From NCBI RefSeq assembly GCF_041860085.1, contig NZ_CP124747.1:558001-622000 (forward strand): DNA of 64,000 nucleotides, in the 5' to 3' direction. Shown here one piece after another: positions 55,365-63,103 of this stretch. Below the pieces are notes generated by a model. That model saw only the letters and a list, made by a program, of their open reading frames with translations. It made no database searches and had not been told where the DNA came from. The position numbers and the translations under genes are program-made. Within the stretch, counting starts at the first letter, position 1. The number at the start of each line of letters is the position of its first letter. The DNA is from Schlesneria sp. DSM 10557. Its GTDB lineage: Bacteria; Planctomycetota; Planctomycetia; Planctomycetales; Planctomycetaceae.

Positions 55365-56441
55365 TCATTTCGTCTCGTCACATTCCTGCAGGGCCATCAC
55401 TGCGAAGGCCGTACCAGCGTGAGTAATATAATGCATGCTGTCTGCGTGGAGCGACCGAGTGAACCAGCGGCCACTTTCTCGCTGATGTGACTTCAGCCAT
55501 TCAATTCCACGCTGGATTCGGGGATCATCCGCGGCCAGGCCACTGCGACGAAGGATGTAAATGACAAAGCCCGTACCATATCCGTCACTGCTTTTCAGAT
55601 CCTGCTCTTCTCCGTCGGCCCGTTTCCAGTCACCAAGTGTCGCCAGCCCCCACCCGCCATCCTCTTTCTGCAGTGCCAGCAGTTCGCCGACAATCGCGGC
55701 GGATTCCTCATCGGTCAGAGTTCCCTTCGCGTAAGTGTTTCCCCACAAGACCATCGCCCGATGATGGAGCGTGGTGCCGGGATTCTGCTTGAAATACACA
55801 CGTAACTTCGACAATCCCAGTTGTGCGGATTTCGTTTGAGCGTATCCGTCCGGTGCGACACCGATGGCGATGGCAGCCAGAGTCGCTCCGTAATGATCGT
55901 CGGATTCCATCGGTGGCCAGTCGCATTTGATCCACGTGAATCCCCCGTCCTCGCGCTGCAGCGTCAGCATCCGGTCGAGAGCCCGACGTGTAAGAGGATG
56001 CAGTGGTTTTTCACTCAAAGCATCGTTGAAAGCCAATGCCGCTCCGGCAGCAACAACCTCAGCGTCCCAGCGAGGTCCTTTATCTTCCCAGCGGTGAGCA
56101 ACGAGTTCTTCCGCGAACTGGCGAACTTCCGCAGAGGCCTGGTCCGCTGTCTCATGGGTGGGGCGAACATACAGATACGCAAAATTGGTATGACACGTGA
56201 AGCACTTTCGTTCCTTCTGCCAGGTCAGGGCTGCCGAGTCCAGAAAGGAAATCGCTTTCTCGAGAGAGAAAGATTTTGCAAGTGGTTCGTCGCGACGGTT
56301 TTCACCCGGCGAAACAGCGCTGGCGAGCGTGATGTTCTCTGCCGAATGGGCGATCGGGATCGTCAGACCCGCTACTGCTGACAGTGTTGCCAGACTCGCG
56401 ACACAGCCAAAGACACCGCGAAGGGAGATTCTGATATGCAT
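55365..56441 (-). CDS. Exported terpene-cyclase-like toroid protein with heme motif
   Basis: The 358-residue protein has a signal peptide (~8-33). A c-type heme motif C80-F-T-C83-H84 sits at the start of the mature domain. The rest (~105-350) is a series of prenyltransferase/squalene-cyclase-like repeats (MLTLQREDGGFTW, ALQKEDGGWGLATLGDW, WLKSHQRESGRWF). The usual cyclase DXDD motif is not seen, so terpene cyclisation is doubtful. Alpha-toroid proteins also bind polysaccharide or other ligands. Functional partners could include the esterase-like gene that follows it. Confidence 0.82.
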   Translation of the reverse strand: MHIRISLRGVFGCVASLATLSAVAGLTIPIAHSAENITLASAVSPGENRRDEPLAKSFSLEKAISFLDSAALTWQKERKCFTCHTNFAYLYVRPTHETADQASAEVRQFAEELVAHRWEDKGPRWDAEVVAAGAALAFNDALSEKPLHPLTRRALDRMLTLQREDGGFTWIKCDWPPMESDDHYGATLAAIAIGVAPDGYAQTKSAQLGLSKLRVYFKQNPGTTLHHRAMVLWGNTYAKGTLTDEESAAIVGELLALQKEDGGWGLATLGDWKRADGEEQDLKSSDGYGTGFVIYILRRSGLAADDPRIQRGIEWLKSHQRESGRWFTRSLHADSMHYITHAGTAFAVMALQECDETK

Positions 56442-56874
56442 GAGGCCGTCCCTTACATTGACCCTGTGGAGGGAACATTCACAACGCGCACAACTTGAGT
56501 CACGCTACAGTCGCAACCAGAGAATGTCACGTTCACACGATCATGGTGTGCGAGTTTTCACGTTCACGGGCAGGATCCCGTGCGCGAGGGACGTGAACGT
56601 TGAAGGAACGGAATCGCGAACGGCAGGCGTGCTCACTTCGAAATCCCCGAAATGCAGATGGCCCCCGTAGAAATTGCTCGGCGGAGCATTCTACAGGGGC
56701 CAGGCAGTCTCAGGTCGACAACCACATTGTCATGCTGACATCTTCGAGTGGCGTGCGAAATCGTCGGAGTGCGGCGTCACGCAGAAACCTCTCACGCTGC
56801 GCTGCGAGACAGAGCGGTGCGCCACGGTGCATGTTCCGGCAAGTGGCACACTGGCGTCTGTTCCAGACAAATCA
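56442..56874. other. Intergenic region with a compound hairpin
   Basis: This 433-base gap has no supported gene. At 56660-56701 a two-part stem-loop has an outer 13-bp stem with one mismatch (GGCCCC...GGGGCC) and an inner 5-bp stem (TGCTC/GAGCA). No T-run follows on either strand. It could be a weak terminator of the Pro/Tyr-rich gene, whose stop is at 56875. Confidence 0.5.
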
Positions 56875-57210
56875 CTAGTAGCCGACGCCGTACAATGCAG
56901 GAGCGTATCCCACGCGAACACGGCCGAGCGGACCGATGTAGGTGTATGGGGCGACTCCGGGAGTATAGAAGGTGGGGGCCGGAACCGTGGCCGGAACCAC
57001 GACAGGGGCTGCGACAACCACCGGAGGAGGCGGAAGGTACCGGGGATCGAAGTAGGGACGCGGACCGATCACGGTTGGATAAGCAGCGACCGGCGGACCG
57101 TACGGAGCGGGATAGTAACCCCAAGGCTGGGCTGATGCCGTTTTGCTGAACATCAGGCTGAGCACTGCGATTGCAAACAACGTTGCACTCATTTGCCGAA
57201 CTCGAGACAT
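56875..57210 (-). CDS. Small exported Pro/Tyr-rich protein
   Basis: This 111-residue protein has a signal peptide (core LFAIAVLSLMFSKTASA). The mature part is rich in Pro, Tyr, Val and Ala with low complexity (PPPPVVVAAPVVVPATVPAP, then GVAPYTYIGPLGRVRVGYAP). It is probably an envelope or surface component. A strong AAGGAAG site lies five bases before the ATG. No family is recognised. It stands alone. Confidence 0.8.
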   Translation of the reverse strand: MSRVRQMSATLFAIAVLSLMFSKTASAQPWGYYPAPYGPPVAAYPTVIGPRPYFDPRYLPPPPVVVAAPVVVPATVPAPTFYTPGVAPYTYIGPLGRVRVGYAPALYGVGY

Positions 57211-57722
57211 CGAACTTCCTTCAATACAAAAAGTGAACGTGGTAGCCTGACCAGGGACGCAAGGAATCAGCGGGCATCCGGGATTGGTCCTGACATAACG
57301 CCAAACCAGCGGCAGAAAGATTTTACGGCGCAGGGATAACGACTTGTCAAAAGTTGCACCTGCTGCTTCGGTAAGAAATGTCTCTCTTCGTCCTACGCGG
57401 ACAGGGCACAGCCTCCTCGATAGTCATCCCGATCAATCGTCCTGCGAACTACAAATTCGGCGAAGCGGCATTCGCCGTCAAGGCATCGCCACCTGCCTGG
57501 AGGGGAGATCCTGTTGCCGGATTTCCGACTTCGTTGACAGCACGAGGACAAACGAATCTCCGCAGGGTGATCGGCGGCAGCAGCGCACGTTCCCGTACAG
57601 CCTCACGGACCGCCTGTGGGCATCCGCTGGCTGTACCCGCCAGGAACTCGAAGGCCTGTTTCCAGGCGTGTACTCCTGCGGCTGTCAGCAGATTTGTAAT
57701 ACAGTGGCGTGGGGCTGATCGC
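57211..57722. other. Intergenic region, nothing identified
   Basis: This 512-base gap follows the nuclease gene. The frames here (for example plus 57378-57824, which overlaps the nuclease end) have no recognisable product. An ATPase partner gene for the nuclease is not present. Confidence 0.4.
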
Positions 57723-59000
57723 CTACCCGTTCAGGCGGTCGAGCAGCAGCGGTTTTACTTCCTGAAGGACTTCGCGAATCCAGTCAGGGTTATCCAGGAG
57801 CAGTCCATCAGGTGGTTGCAGTAATTCCGAGGGGAGTTTTTTCGCGAGGTCTTTGAGTTCATCGATCAATGGCGAGATCGCGGCGGGGTCACGATCCAGT
57901 TTTTCGAGGTATTGTTCCAGCTCGCCAAGTGGTCCATCGGTTCGGGACAGCTCGGACTGACGCAGTGGCTCACGGGTACGGAACTTGACCTGTTCCACCC
58001 AGATCTGTTCATGAGAGACTCTCGCTGCCAGGCTGCGGATTTCTGCCGTCACGGCAGTGCGGTGGCTTGTCAGGTCCCGATGAGCGACCGTTGCGCCTGT
58101 CAGCTCGACACGAACACCCAGTGGCAACCCTTTGTTCCTGTTGCAGAGGGCGAGGAGTTCGTCTTGCAGGGGGCCATAGATGTCTCTGGCCTTCGCGAAG
58201 CTTTCGCAGGGAAGCGTGACGACCTCCCAGCGAAAAACGTCAAGCGGATGGAATTTGACCTGCGCCTGAAATTGCCTGTCCACTGTGACGACGAAGCAAC
58301 CCCGCGGGCCGGGCTCGCGAATATGGCGTCCCTGAATGTTTCCCGAGTAAATGCCCGACGTCCAGAGGTCAGCGGTTGTCTGTTCGGGAACAACAGTCCG
58401 CTTGTGAATATGTCCCAGTGCCCAATAGTCGTAACCCTTGGACCGCAGGTCCGTCGGCGTGCACGGGGCGTAGGTGTCGTGTTCTTCGGACCCGCTCAGA
58501 CTTGTATGGAGCATCCCGATATTGAACCAGTGCGGGACAGGTTGCGGATAGTGCGGAACCATGTTCTGCAGTTCCGCCCGATTGCCGAAACTTCGTCCGT
58601 GAATGGCCACTCCCAGATCATCAAGCCGACGGGTCTCTGCCATCTCGTGCGACAACATGATGCTCTGACCGTCTTTGTTGGCGGGTAGCCGCAGACTGCG
58701 AGTCATAATGTTGGCGGCATCGTGGTTACCGGCGATCAGGTAAAGCTGAATGCCCGCGCTGCTCAGCTTGTCCATCTGCTTCACGAAAAACAGTCCGGTA
58801 TTATAGTCGGACCAGTTTCCGTTATAGAGATCACCTGAGATCACGACAAAATCGACTTGTTCGGTCAGTGCGAGAGCGACAAGTTTTTCCAGAGCCCGCC
58901 GAGTCGCTCCTCGAATGAGATCCACCGGCGCGACTTCATAACGCTCCAGTCCCTCCAGAGCACTATCCAGATGTATGTCGGCCGCATGCAAAAATTTCAT
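57723..59000 (-). CDS. SbcD/YhaO-like metallophosphoesterase (DNA exonuclease)
   Basis: The 425-residue protein has all five metallophosphoesterase motifs: AADIHLD (residues ~6-12), SGDLYNGN, GNHD, MLHTS and GHIHK, which bind two Mn2+ ions. A C-terminal region with charged helices (~330-425) replaces the capping domain. Relatives work with an SMC-like ATPase (SbcC or YhaN) in double-strand end processing. None is adjacent here. The frame extends to 59090, but the ATG at 59000 fits the family start. It may be the last gene of the operon starting at 62485, with a 209-base gap. Confidence 0.88.
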   Translation of the reverse strand: MKFLHAADIHLDSALEGLERYEVAPVDLIRGATRRALEKLVALALTEQVDFVVISGDLYNGNWSDYNTGLFFVKQMDKLSSAGIQLYLIAGNHDAANIMTRSLRLPANKDGQSIMLSHEMAETRRLDDLGVAIHGRSFGNRAELQNMVPHYPQPVPHWFNIGMLHTSLSGSEEHDTYAPCTPTDLRSKGYDYWALGHIHKRTVVPEQTTADLWTSGIYSGNIQGRHIREPGPRGCFVVTVDRQFQAQVKFHPLDVFRWEVVTLPCESFAKARDIYGPLQDELLALCNRNKGLPLGVRVELTGATVAHRDLTSHRTAVTAEIRSLAARVSHEQIWVEQVKFRTREPLRQSELSRTDGPLGELEQYLEKLDRDPAAISPLIDELKDLAKKLPSELLQPPDGLLLDNPDWIREVLQEVKPLLLDRLNG

Positions 59001-59209
59001 TCGTAGACTGACCTTCAATGTCTGAACGTTTTCGTCGGATGTTGACCGTCGCAGGCACGGCACCCCTCTGTTGCTCTCCCGCTCGCCCATCGGCAGGAGA
59101 GCGACTCGTCCGCTGGGCCGATGGAATTCGTCGCCCGATCTTCAGAGTGCAGAGAAGAGACATTATCGCAACGTTCCGTCGAAACGCGAGCAGACCCGCA
59201 TCGGATTGA

Positions 59210-60322
59210 TCAGCGACTGCCACAACTTGCGAGAGGTGCCTCCAGCGGAATTTCGACGAAAAGCTCACCGACAGTCGATTGCTTCAGGCGAGTCCAACGT
59301 TCGTCCGAGATCATCGTAGGGACGCCACGTTCCCATTCCGTGCCAAAGTCGTCTTGAATCCGTTTGAAGGGACCTTTGAAAAGAACGCGCCGGCTCGGCT
59401 TCGTCGCGGATGCCGTGGTCGCCTCACGGACTGGCTCTGCCCCTTTGGCTTCTGAAGCAAGAAGGGGCCGCGTTGCTTCCAGCTTTGTCTCACGCAGGGC
59501 ATGTGCCTGGAATTCAAAGCAGGGGGCCGTGCGGAATGTGGTCAGTCTCAGATCTTCGAACCCGGCCAGCTCCAAAGCTCGCATCAATTCTGATCGCACA
59601 GGAACGTGTTTGACGTACGCAGCGGGGCCGGAAAGCTGTGGTGGCGCAGGAAGCTCCTGCTCACAGGTGAGAATATGCAGCGAGACGGTTCCACCGGGAA
59701 CAATTGCCGCGAAGAGACGATTCAAAATCTCGTTCACCATGCGTGCCGGTTCAGGGAGATTGAAGGTTCCTCGTAGCCGGATTTCGTCGAACTGTTGAGG
59801 GGGAACCTCGAATGGGGATCCCATCTGGTGTTCCCAGATCCGCGGCGGGGATTCTTTTAAGACGGGACTGTGCAGCAGGTTACAAGCTGATTCAGCGCCG
59901 ATCACTTGATCCAGCGGCTGACCTCCGCCACGGTGATCGATGTCTCCCTCCAGAACATAGAATTCCCATAGCCGTTTGTCGTCATCATTGACCCAGAACT
60001 TGGTTTGTTTTGCGTAACAGCACTCGACACCTTCTTCCCGTTGCGTCTTGATCCCCAGGATTTCGAGTTGTCGTTGCACATCGACCAGCGACTTGGTGTC
60101 AGCAAATCGAAAGCCGACATGATTCAACGAACCGAACTCCTGTGGCGAGCGAGGTTCCAGCGACAGCACCAGAGGGGGCGAAGCCAGCTCAAACTTCGCA
60201 TAGTCGGGTCGTTGCTTGGCCGGAGCGGTTCCCAACAGCTTCGTGAAGAAGGGGATCGCGTGCTCAAGATTGGACACGTTCAGAGACAGGTGGAAGCGGA
60301 CAGCAGGGTCAGGTGTCGACAT
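59210..60322 (-). CDS. VOC metalloenzyme (ArsI/CadI-like) fused to an ArsM-like C-terminal region
   Basis: The 370-residue protein begins with a vicinal-oxygen-chelate domain (~1-130). It keeps the ArsI/CadI ligands H11, H68 and E120 and the vicinal cysteine pair C101-C102 in VECCYAKQTKFWV. The next region (~155-285) looks like the distal part of a SAM-methyltransferase fold (FDEIRLRGTFN, IVPGGTVSLHIL, LMRALELAGFEDLRL), but the GxGxG loop is absent. The last ~65 residues (VLFKGPFKRIQDD... RGVPTMISDERWTRL) match what I remember of ArsM C-termini. ArsI cleaves C-As bonds; here the activity is inferred. The start overlaps the MFS stop by one base. Confidence 0.8.
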   Translation of the reverse strand: MSTPDPAVRFHLSLNVSNLEHAIPFFTKLLGTAPAKQRPDYAKFELASPPLVLSLEPRSPQEFGSLNHVGFRFADTKSLVDVQRQLEILGIKTQREEGVECCYAKQTKFWVNDDDKRLWEFYVLEGDIDHRGGGQPLDQVIGAESACNLLHSPVLKESPPRIWEHQMGSPFEVPPQQFDEIRLRGTFNLPEPARMVNEILNRLFAAIVPGGTVSLHILTCEQELPAPPQLSGPAAYVKHVPVRSELMRALELAGFEDLRLTTFRTAPCFEFQAHALRETKLEATRPLLASEAKGAEPVREATTASATKPSRRVLFKGPFKRIQDDFGTEWERGVPTMISDERWTRLKQSTVGELFVEIPLEAPLASCGSR

Positions 60323-61632
60323 CAGGAATTCTTCTGCAAAAGGGGAGAGAGCAGGGCGGGGACCGCGTCGGAATGTGTTGTGGGCGGTGCCTCTTCGGGC
60401 CGCGGAACTCGCACGAAAAGAGACCAGATTGAAACAACCATCGCCAGGACTGCCAGAAACTGGAAGACGCCTGAGTAAGTCCCGAACCGGGTGAAGCACT
60501 CAGCAAACAGTCGCGGTCCCAGAGCCGATGCGAGGACAGTCATCATTTGTGACACGGACTGAATTTGACCGAGATATCGTCGACCGAAGGCCTGACCCCA
60601 GACGGTAAAGAACAGCACCGTGGTAATGGTCCCTGATACCCCCATTCCCACCGCGTAGATCTTGATTCCGAAGGGAGAATGCACGTAAGGGAGACACGCG
60701 AGGCAGATGGACAGCAGGATCAGACCAGCGGCGAGAAGTTGATTCAGAGAGATTCGTTGACCCAGCCAACCGATGGGAAGCTTTACGAACAGACCGACTG
60801 TGGTCGACAGGGCCATGAGATCGTAGAACGTTTCTTTGGGAAAACCCTGCTGCGTCAAAACCGATTCATTAAAAAGTGATGTTCCTGATCCAATCAGTGC
60901 CACAAGGGAAATCGCGATTCCAAACAGCCAGAACGCCGATGTCCCCATGGCCTGCCTGAGCGTAAAGCCTTGAGGTGATGAAACCGCCGCCGTAGCGTTC
61001 TGACTGGATGAGGGGACAGACTCGAACGATTGAGGAGGTTCCCGGGTGAGCAAAAGTGCAATCGGGACGAATGCCACAAGTGCATAGCCCATCCCGCTCC
61101 AGAGGACCCGCCAGTCCTGGTTGGCGTAGTCCCTGGCCGCGATACTGGCGTAGATGAAACCAACAGTCAGAAGTAACGAGTAGACGGCCATCGGCAGACT
61201 GATCTTGTCCCGAAACCACTTGCCGACCATGGTGATACTGATGACCGAAAGAGCACTCTGTCCGAATCCACGTGTCAACAGAATGGCAACGGACAAGGTG
61301 GGCAGATCATTGATTCGTGTCATCCAAAGCACGGTTGCGGCCAGTGCTGCGATTGTCGCCGTCAGTGTGATCCGCATTCCAAACCGGTCGATCAGCCAGC
61401 CGCAGGGGAGACAGAACAGCCCGCCAAGGAGCGTCGCCCACAAATTGATATTGCTGTACTGGACACGCTCAAGGAGGAACCGTTCTTCCGCCAGCAGACG
61501 CTCGGTGATCATACCGAGTCCGTGGGTGCGACCTGGCAGCGTGGCGACCATGGCCATTGCCGCAATCACGATGATGACCCAGCCGTAGCGGGAACCCCGG
61601 GACGCGGGTTGGGAACCTGTTTCGGGTGACAT
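60322..61632 (-). CDS. MFS transporter
   Basis: The 436-residue protein has about twelve membrane segments. The N-terminal half carries a short cytoplasmic loop with the pattern DRFGMR (from a GWLIDRFGMRITL segment), matching the MFS signature. The central loop (~205-235) is Ser/Ala-rich. The frame runs upstream to 61785, but the ATG at 61632 is close to the first helix and has GAGAGAG before it. It sits between a PhyH-type dioxygenase and the ArsI-like gene, with a 1-base overlap to the latter, so it may export or import their substrate. Confidence 0.87.
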   Translation of the reverse strand: MSPETGSQPASRGSRYGWVIIVIAAMAMVATLPGRTHGLGMITERLLAEERFLLERVQYSNINLWATLLGGLFCLPCGWLIDRFGMRITLTATIAALAATVLWMTRINDLPTLSVAILLTRGFGQSALSVISITMVGKWFRDKISLPMAVYSLLLTVGFIYASIAARDYANQDWRVLWSGMGYALVAFVPIALLLTREPPQSFESVPSSSQNATAAVSSPQGFTLRQAMGTSAFWLFGIAISLVALIGSGTSLFNESVLTQQGFPKETFYDLMALSTTVGLFVKLPIGWLGQRISLNQLLAAGLILLSICLACLPYVHSPFGIKIYAVGMGVSGTITTVLFFTVWGQAFGRRYLGQIQSVSQMMTVLASALGPRLFAECFTRFGTYSGVFQFLAVLAMVVSIWSLFVRVPRPEEAPPTTHSDAVPALLSPLLQKNS

Positions 61633-61693
61633 CACTCTCTCACTCAATCCTTGTCTCTCGTGATTGGAACAGGGGGGATCGGTTCGTCGTTGT

Positions 61694-62485
61694 TTACTCG
61701 AAGTACACCGACGCGGAAGCTTGGGCGGCACGGTGCTGAGCGAGCCGCTCACGAAATTCGGCGTAATGAGCGTCACGCTGGTCACCCCCGTCGGACAGGG
61801 CGTTGTAACTCACGTAGAGCACGCGGCGCATTTGTGTTGAACGGTTCGGCTCGGAACGATGAGGCGTCAATCCATGGAAGACGGCAATGTCGCCCGGGTT
61901 GAGTGCCAGGCAAGTTTTTCGCTGCGGATCGACAATATCATCCGGCAGCATGTAGACCGAGCTATCCTGCATGAGAAAATCGTTGTGGTAGCCTGAAAAG
62001 ACTTCTGTGCAGCCATTCTCTTCGGTGCTCGGGTCAATTGGGATGAGAACGGTCAGGAACGTTCGAGGAAATCCCTTCCATCCCTGGGGTATGTCCTGAT
62101 GGAGCTGATATCCCTGTGCGCCGGGGGGCTTGAAGATCAGTTTCTCTTTAAAGAGACAGGCAGGCTCACCGTAAAGCGATTCGAGGAGCGCCGCCAGGCG
62201 AGCGTCATCGCAAAATCGGGTGCAGACGGGTGAGATATCGTTGACCGGATCGAATACCTCGAACAGGAGCTCGCCTGTTTCGTGGTGCGGCATGTAGCGG
62301 CACCGCAGGTTCCGCAGTGAAATCAAATGGCGGTGTTCGGTCAGCAGTCGATCGGATTCGTGGCGCAGCAATTCGATCTGATCGGTCGAGAAAAAGTTTC
62401 GAATCATGAAGAAGCCGTCCTTCTTCCATTGATCGAATAACGGTGGTGCGGCGACCAAACTCACGTCCGCGGGAAGGTTAACCAA
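61694..62485 (-). CDS. Phytanoyl-CoA dioxygenase (PhyH) family protein
   Basis: The 263-residue Fe(II)/2-oxoglutarate oxygenase has H129 and D131 in LHQDIPQ, H209 in GLTPH and a 2-oxoglutarate-binding Arg in MRRVLYVSY. The start is TTG at 62485 with AGGAG eight bases before it, and no ATG is available. PhyH proteins hydroxylate lipids, amino acids, phosphonates or small natural products. Here it is the first gene of the operon with the MFS and ArsI-like genes, 61 bases ahead. The C-terminus (AQHRAAQASASVYFE) is Ala-rich. Confidence 0.88.
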   Translation of the reverse strand: MVNLPADVSLVAAPPLFDQWKKDGFFMIRNFFSTDQIELLRHESDRLLTEHRHLISLRNLRCRYMPHHETGELLFEVFDPVNDISPVCTRFCDDARLAALLESLYGEPACLFKEKLIFKPPGAQGYQLHQDIPQGWKGFPRTFLTVLIPIDPSTEENGCTEVFSGYHNDFLMQDSSVYMLPDDIVDPQRKTCLALNPGDIAVFHGLTPHRSEPNRSTQMRRVLYVSYNALSDGGDQRDAHYAEFRERLAQHRAAQASASVYFE

Positions 62486-62608
62486 TGACGGATCTCCTCA
62501 TGCATGCTGCTGAATCCAGTCTCACACACGCTGGATTGATGACGAGTAAGTCAAGATGAACGACGTCGTGCGCGATTGGCAAAAATAACCGATACCGACT
62601 CGAGTTCC

Positions 62609-63007
62609 TCAGGTCCCCGCCTCAAGTCGGTTGACCAGTTCCTCTCGCTGTTCCTCTTTGGTAATCAGGTTGGCAGCGTCTATTGCTTCGTTCTGTTTAC
62701 CGCAGCCAGAGAGTGCTTCCGCGCATTCGACCGCGACCTGATTTCTCAGCGATTCCTGCTGGATCAGCGGTAGCCCCTGCATCACGGCGAAACCATCGCC
62801 CGCGTCGGCGGACTGGCGACAGGATTCTGCCAGGGCGGCGTCTCGTTTGGCTGCCCCCTGGACCTGAAGAGCTCCCAGTACCTGATCCATCATGTTCGAC
62901 CTGTCAGAGGGGGGCGAAGTTCCGCATCCTGCCAGTCCTGTTGTCCACAGCAGGAACAGCGAAAGAAATAAACGAGTTTGCCGTCGGGGTTTGGGAGGAA
63001 AGGGCAT
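62609..63007 (-). CDS. Small lipoprotein, unknown function
   Basis: The 132-residue protein has a lipoprotein signal (basic PKPRRQTR, hydrophobic core, lipobox LAGC at about residues 25-28). The mature part is helical with several Cys (ESCRQSADAGDGFAVMQGLP, then VECAEALSGCGKQNEAIDAA), suggesting a few TPR-like helices. The ATG at 63007 is chosen as the start of the lipoprotein leader, not the frame start at 63043. It is divergent from the DUF1559 gene. Confidence 0.75.
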   Translation of the reverse strand: MPFPPKPRRQTRLFLSLFLLWTTGLAGCGTSPPSDRSNMMDQVLGALQVQGAAKRDAALAESCRQSADAGDGFAVMQGLPLIQQESLRNQVAVECAEALSGCGKQNEAIDAANLITKEEQREELVNRLEAGT

Positions 63008-63103
63008 GTGATCGCTCTCGGAAGCCTTGCGGAATTTACGCACTGATATTCTAATGAATGTCAGAGGGTTGTTGCAACTGACCGTATTTCAGCTGGAATT
63101 GCT

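Noticed and set aside
57378-57824. Plus-strand frame overlapping the nuclease gene end
   Set aside because: Antisense to a well-supported gene, with no family match that I recognise.
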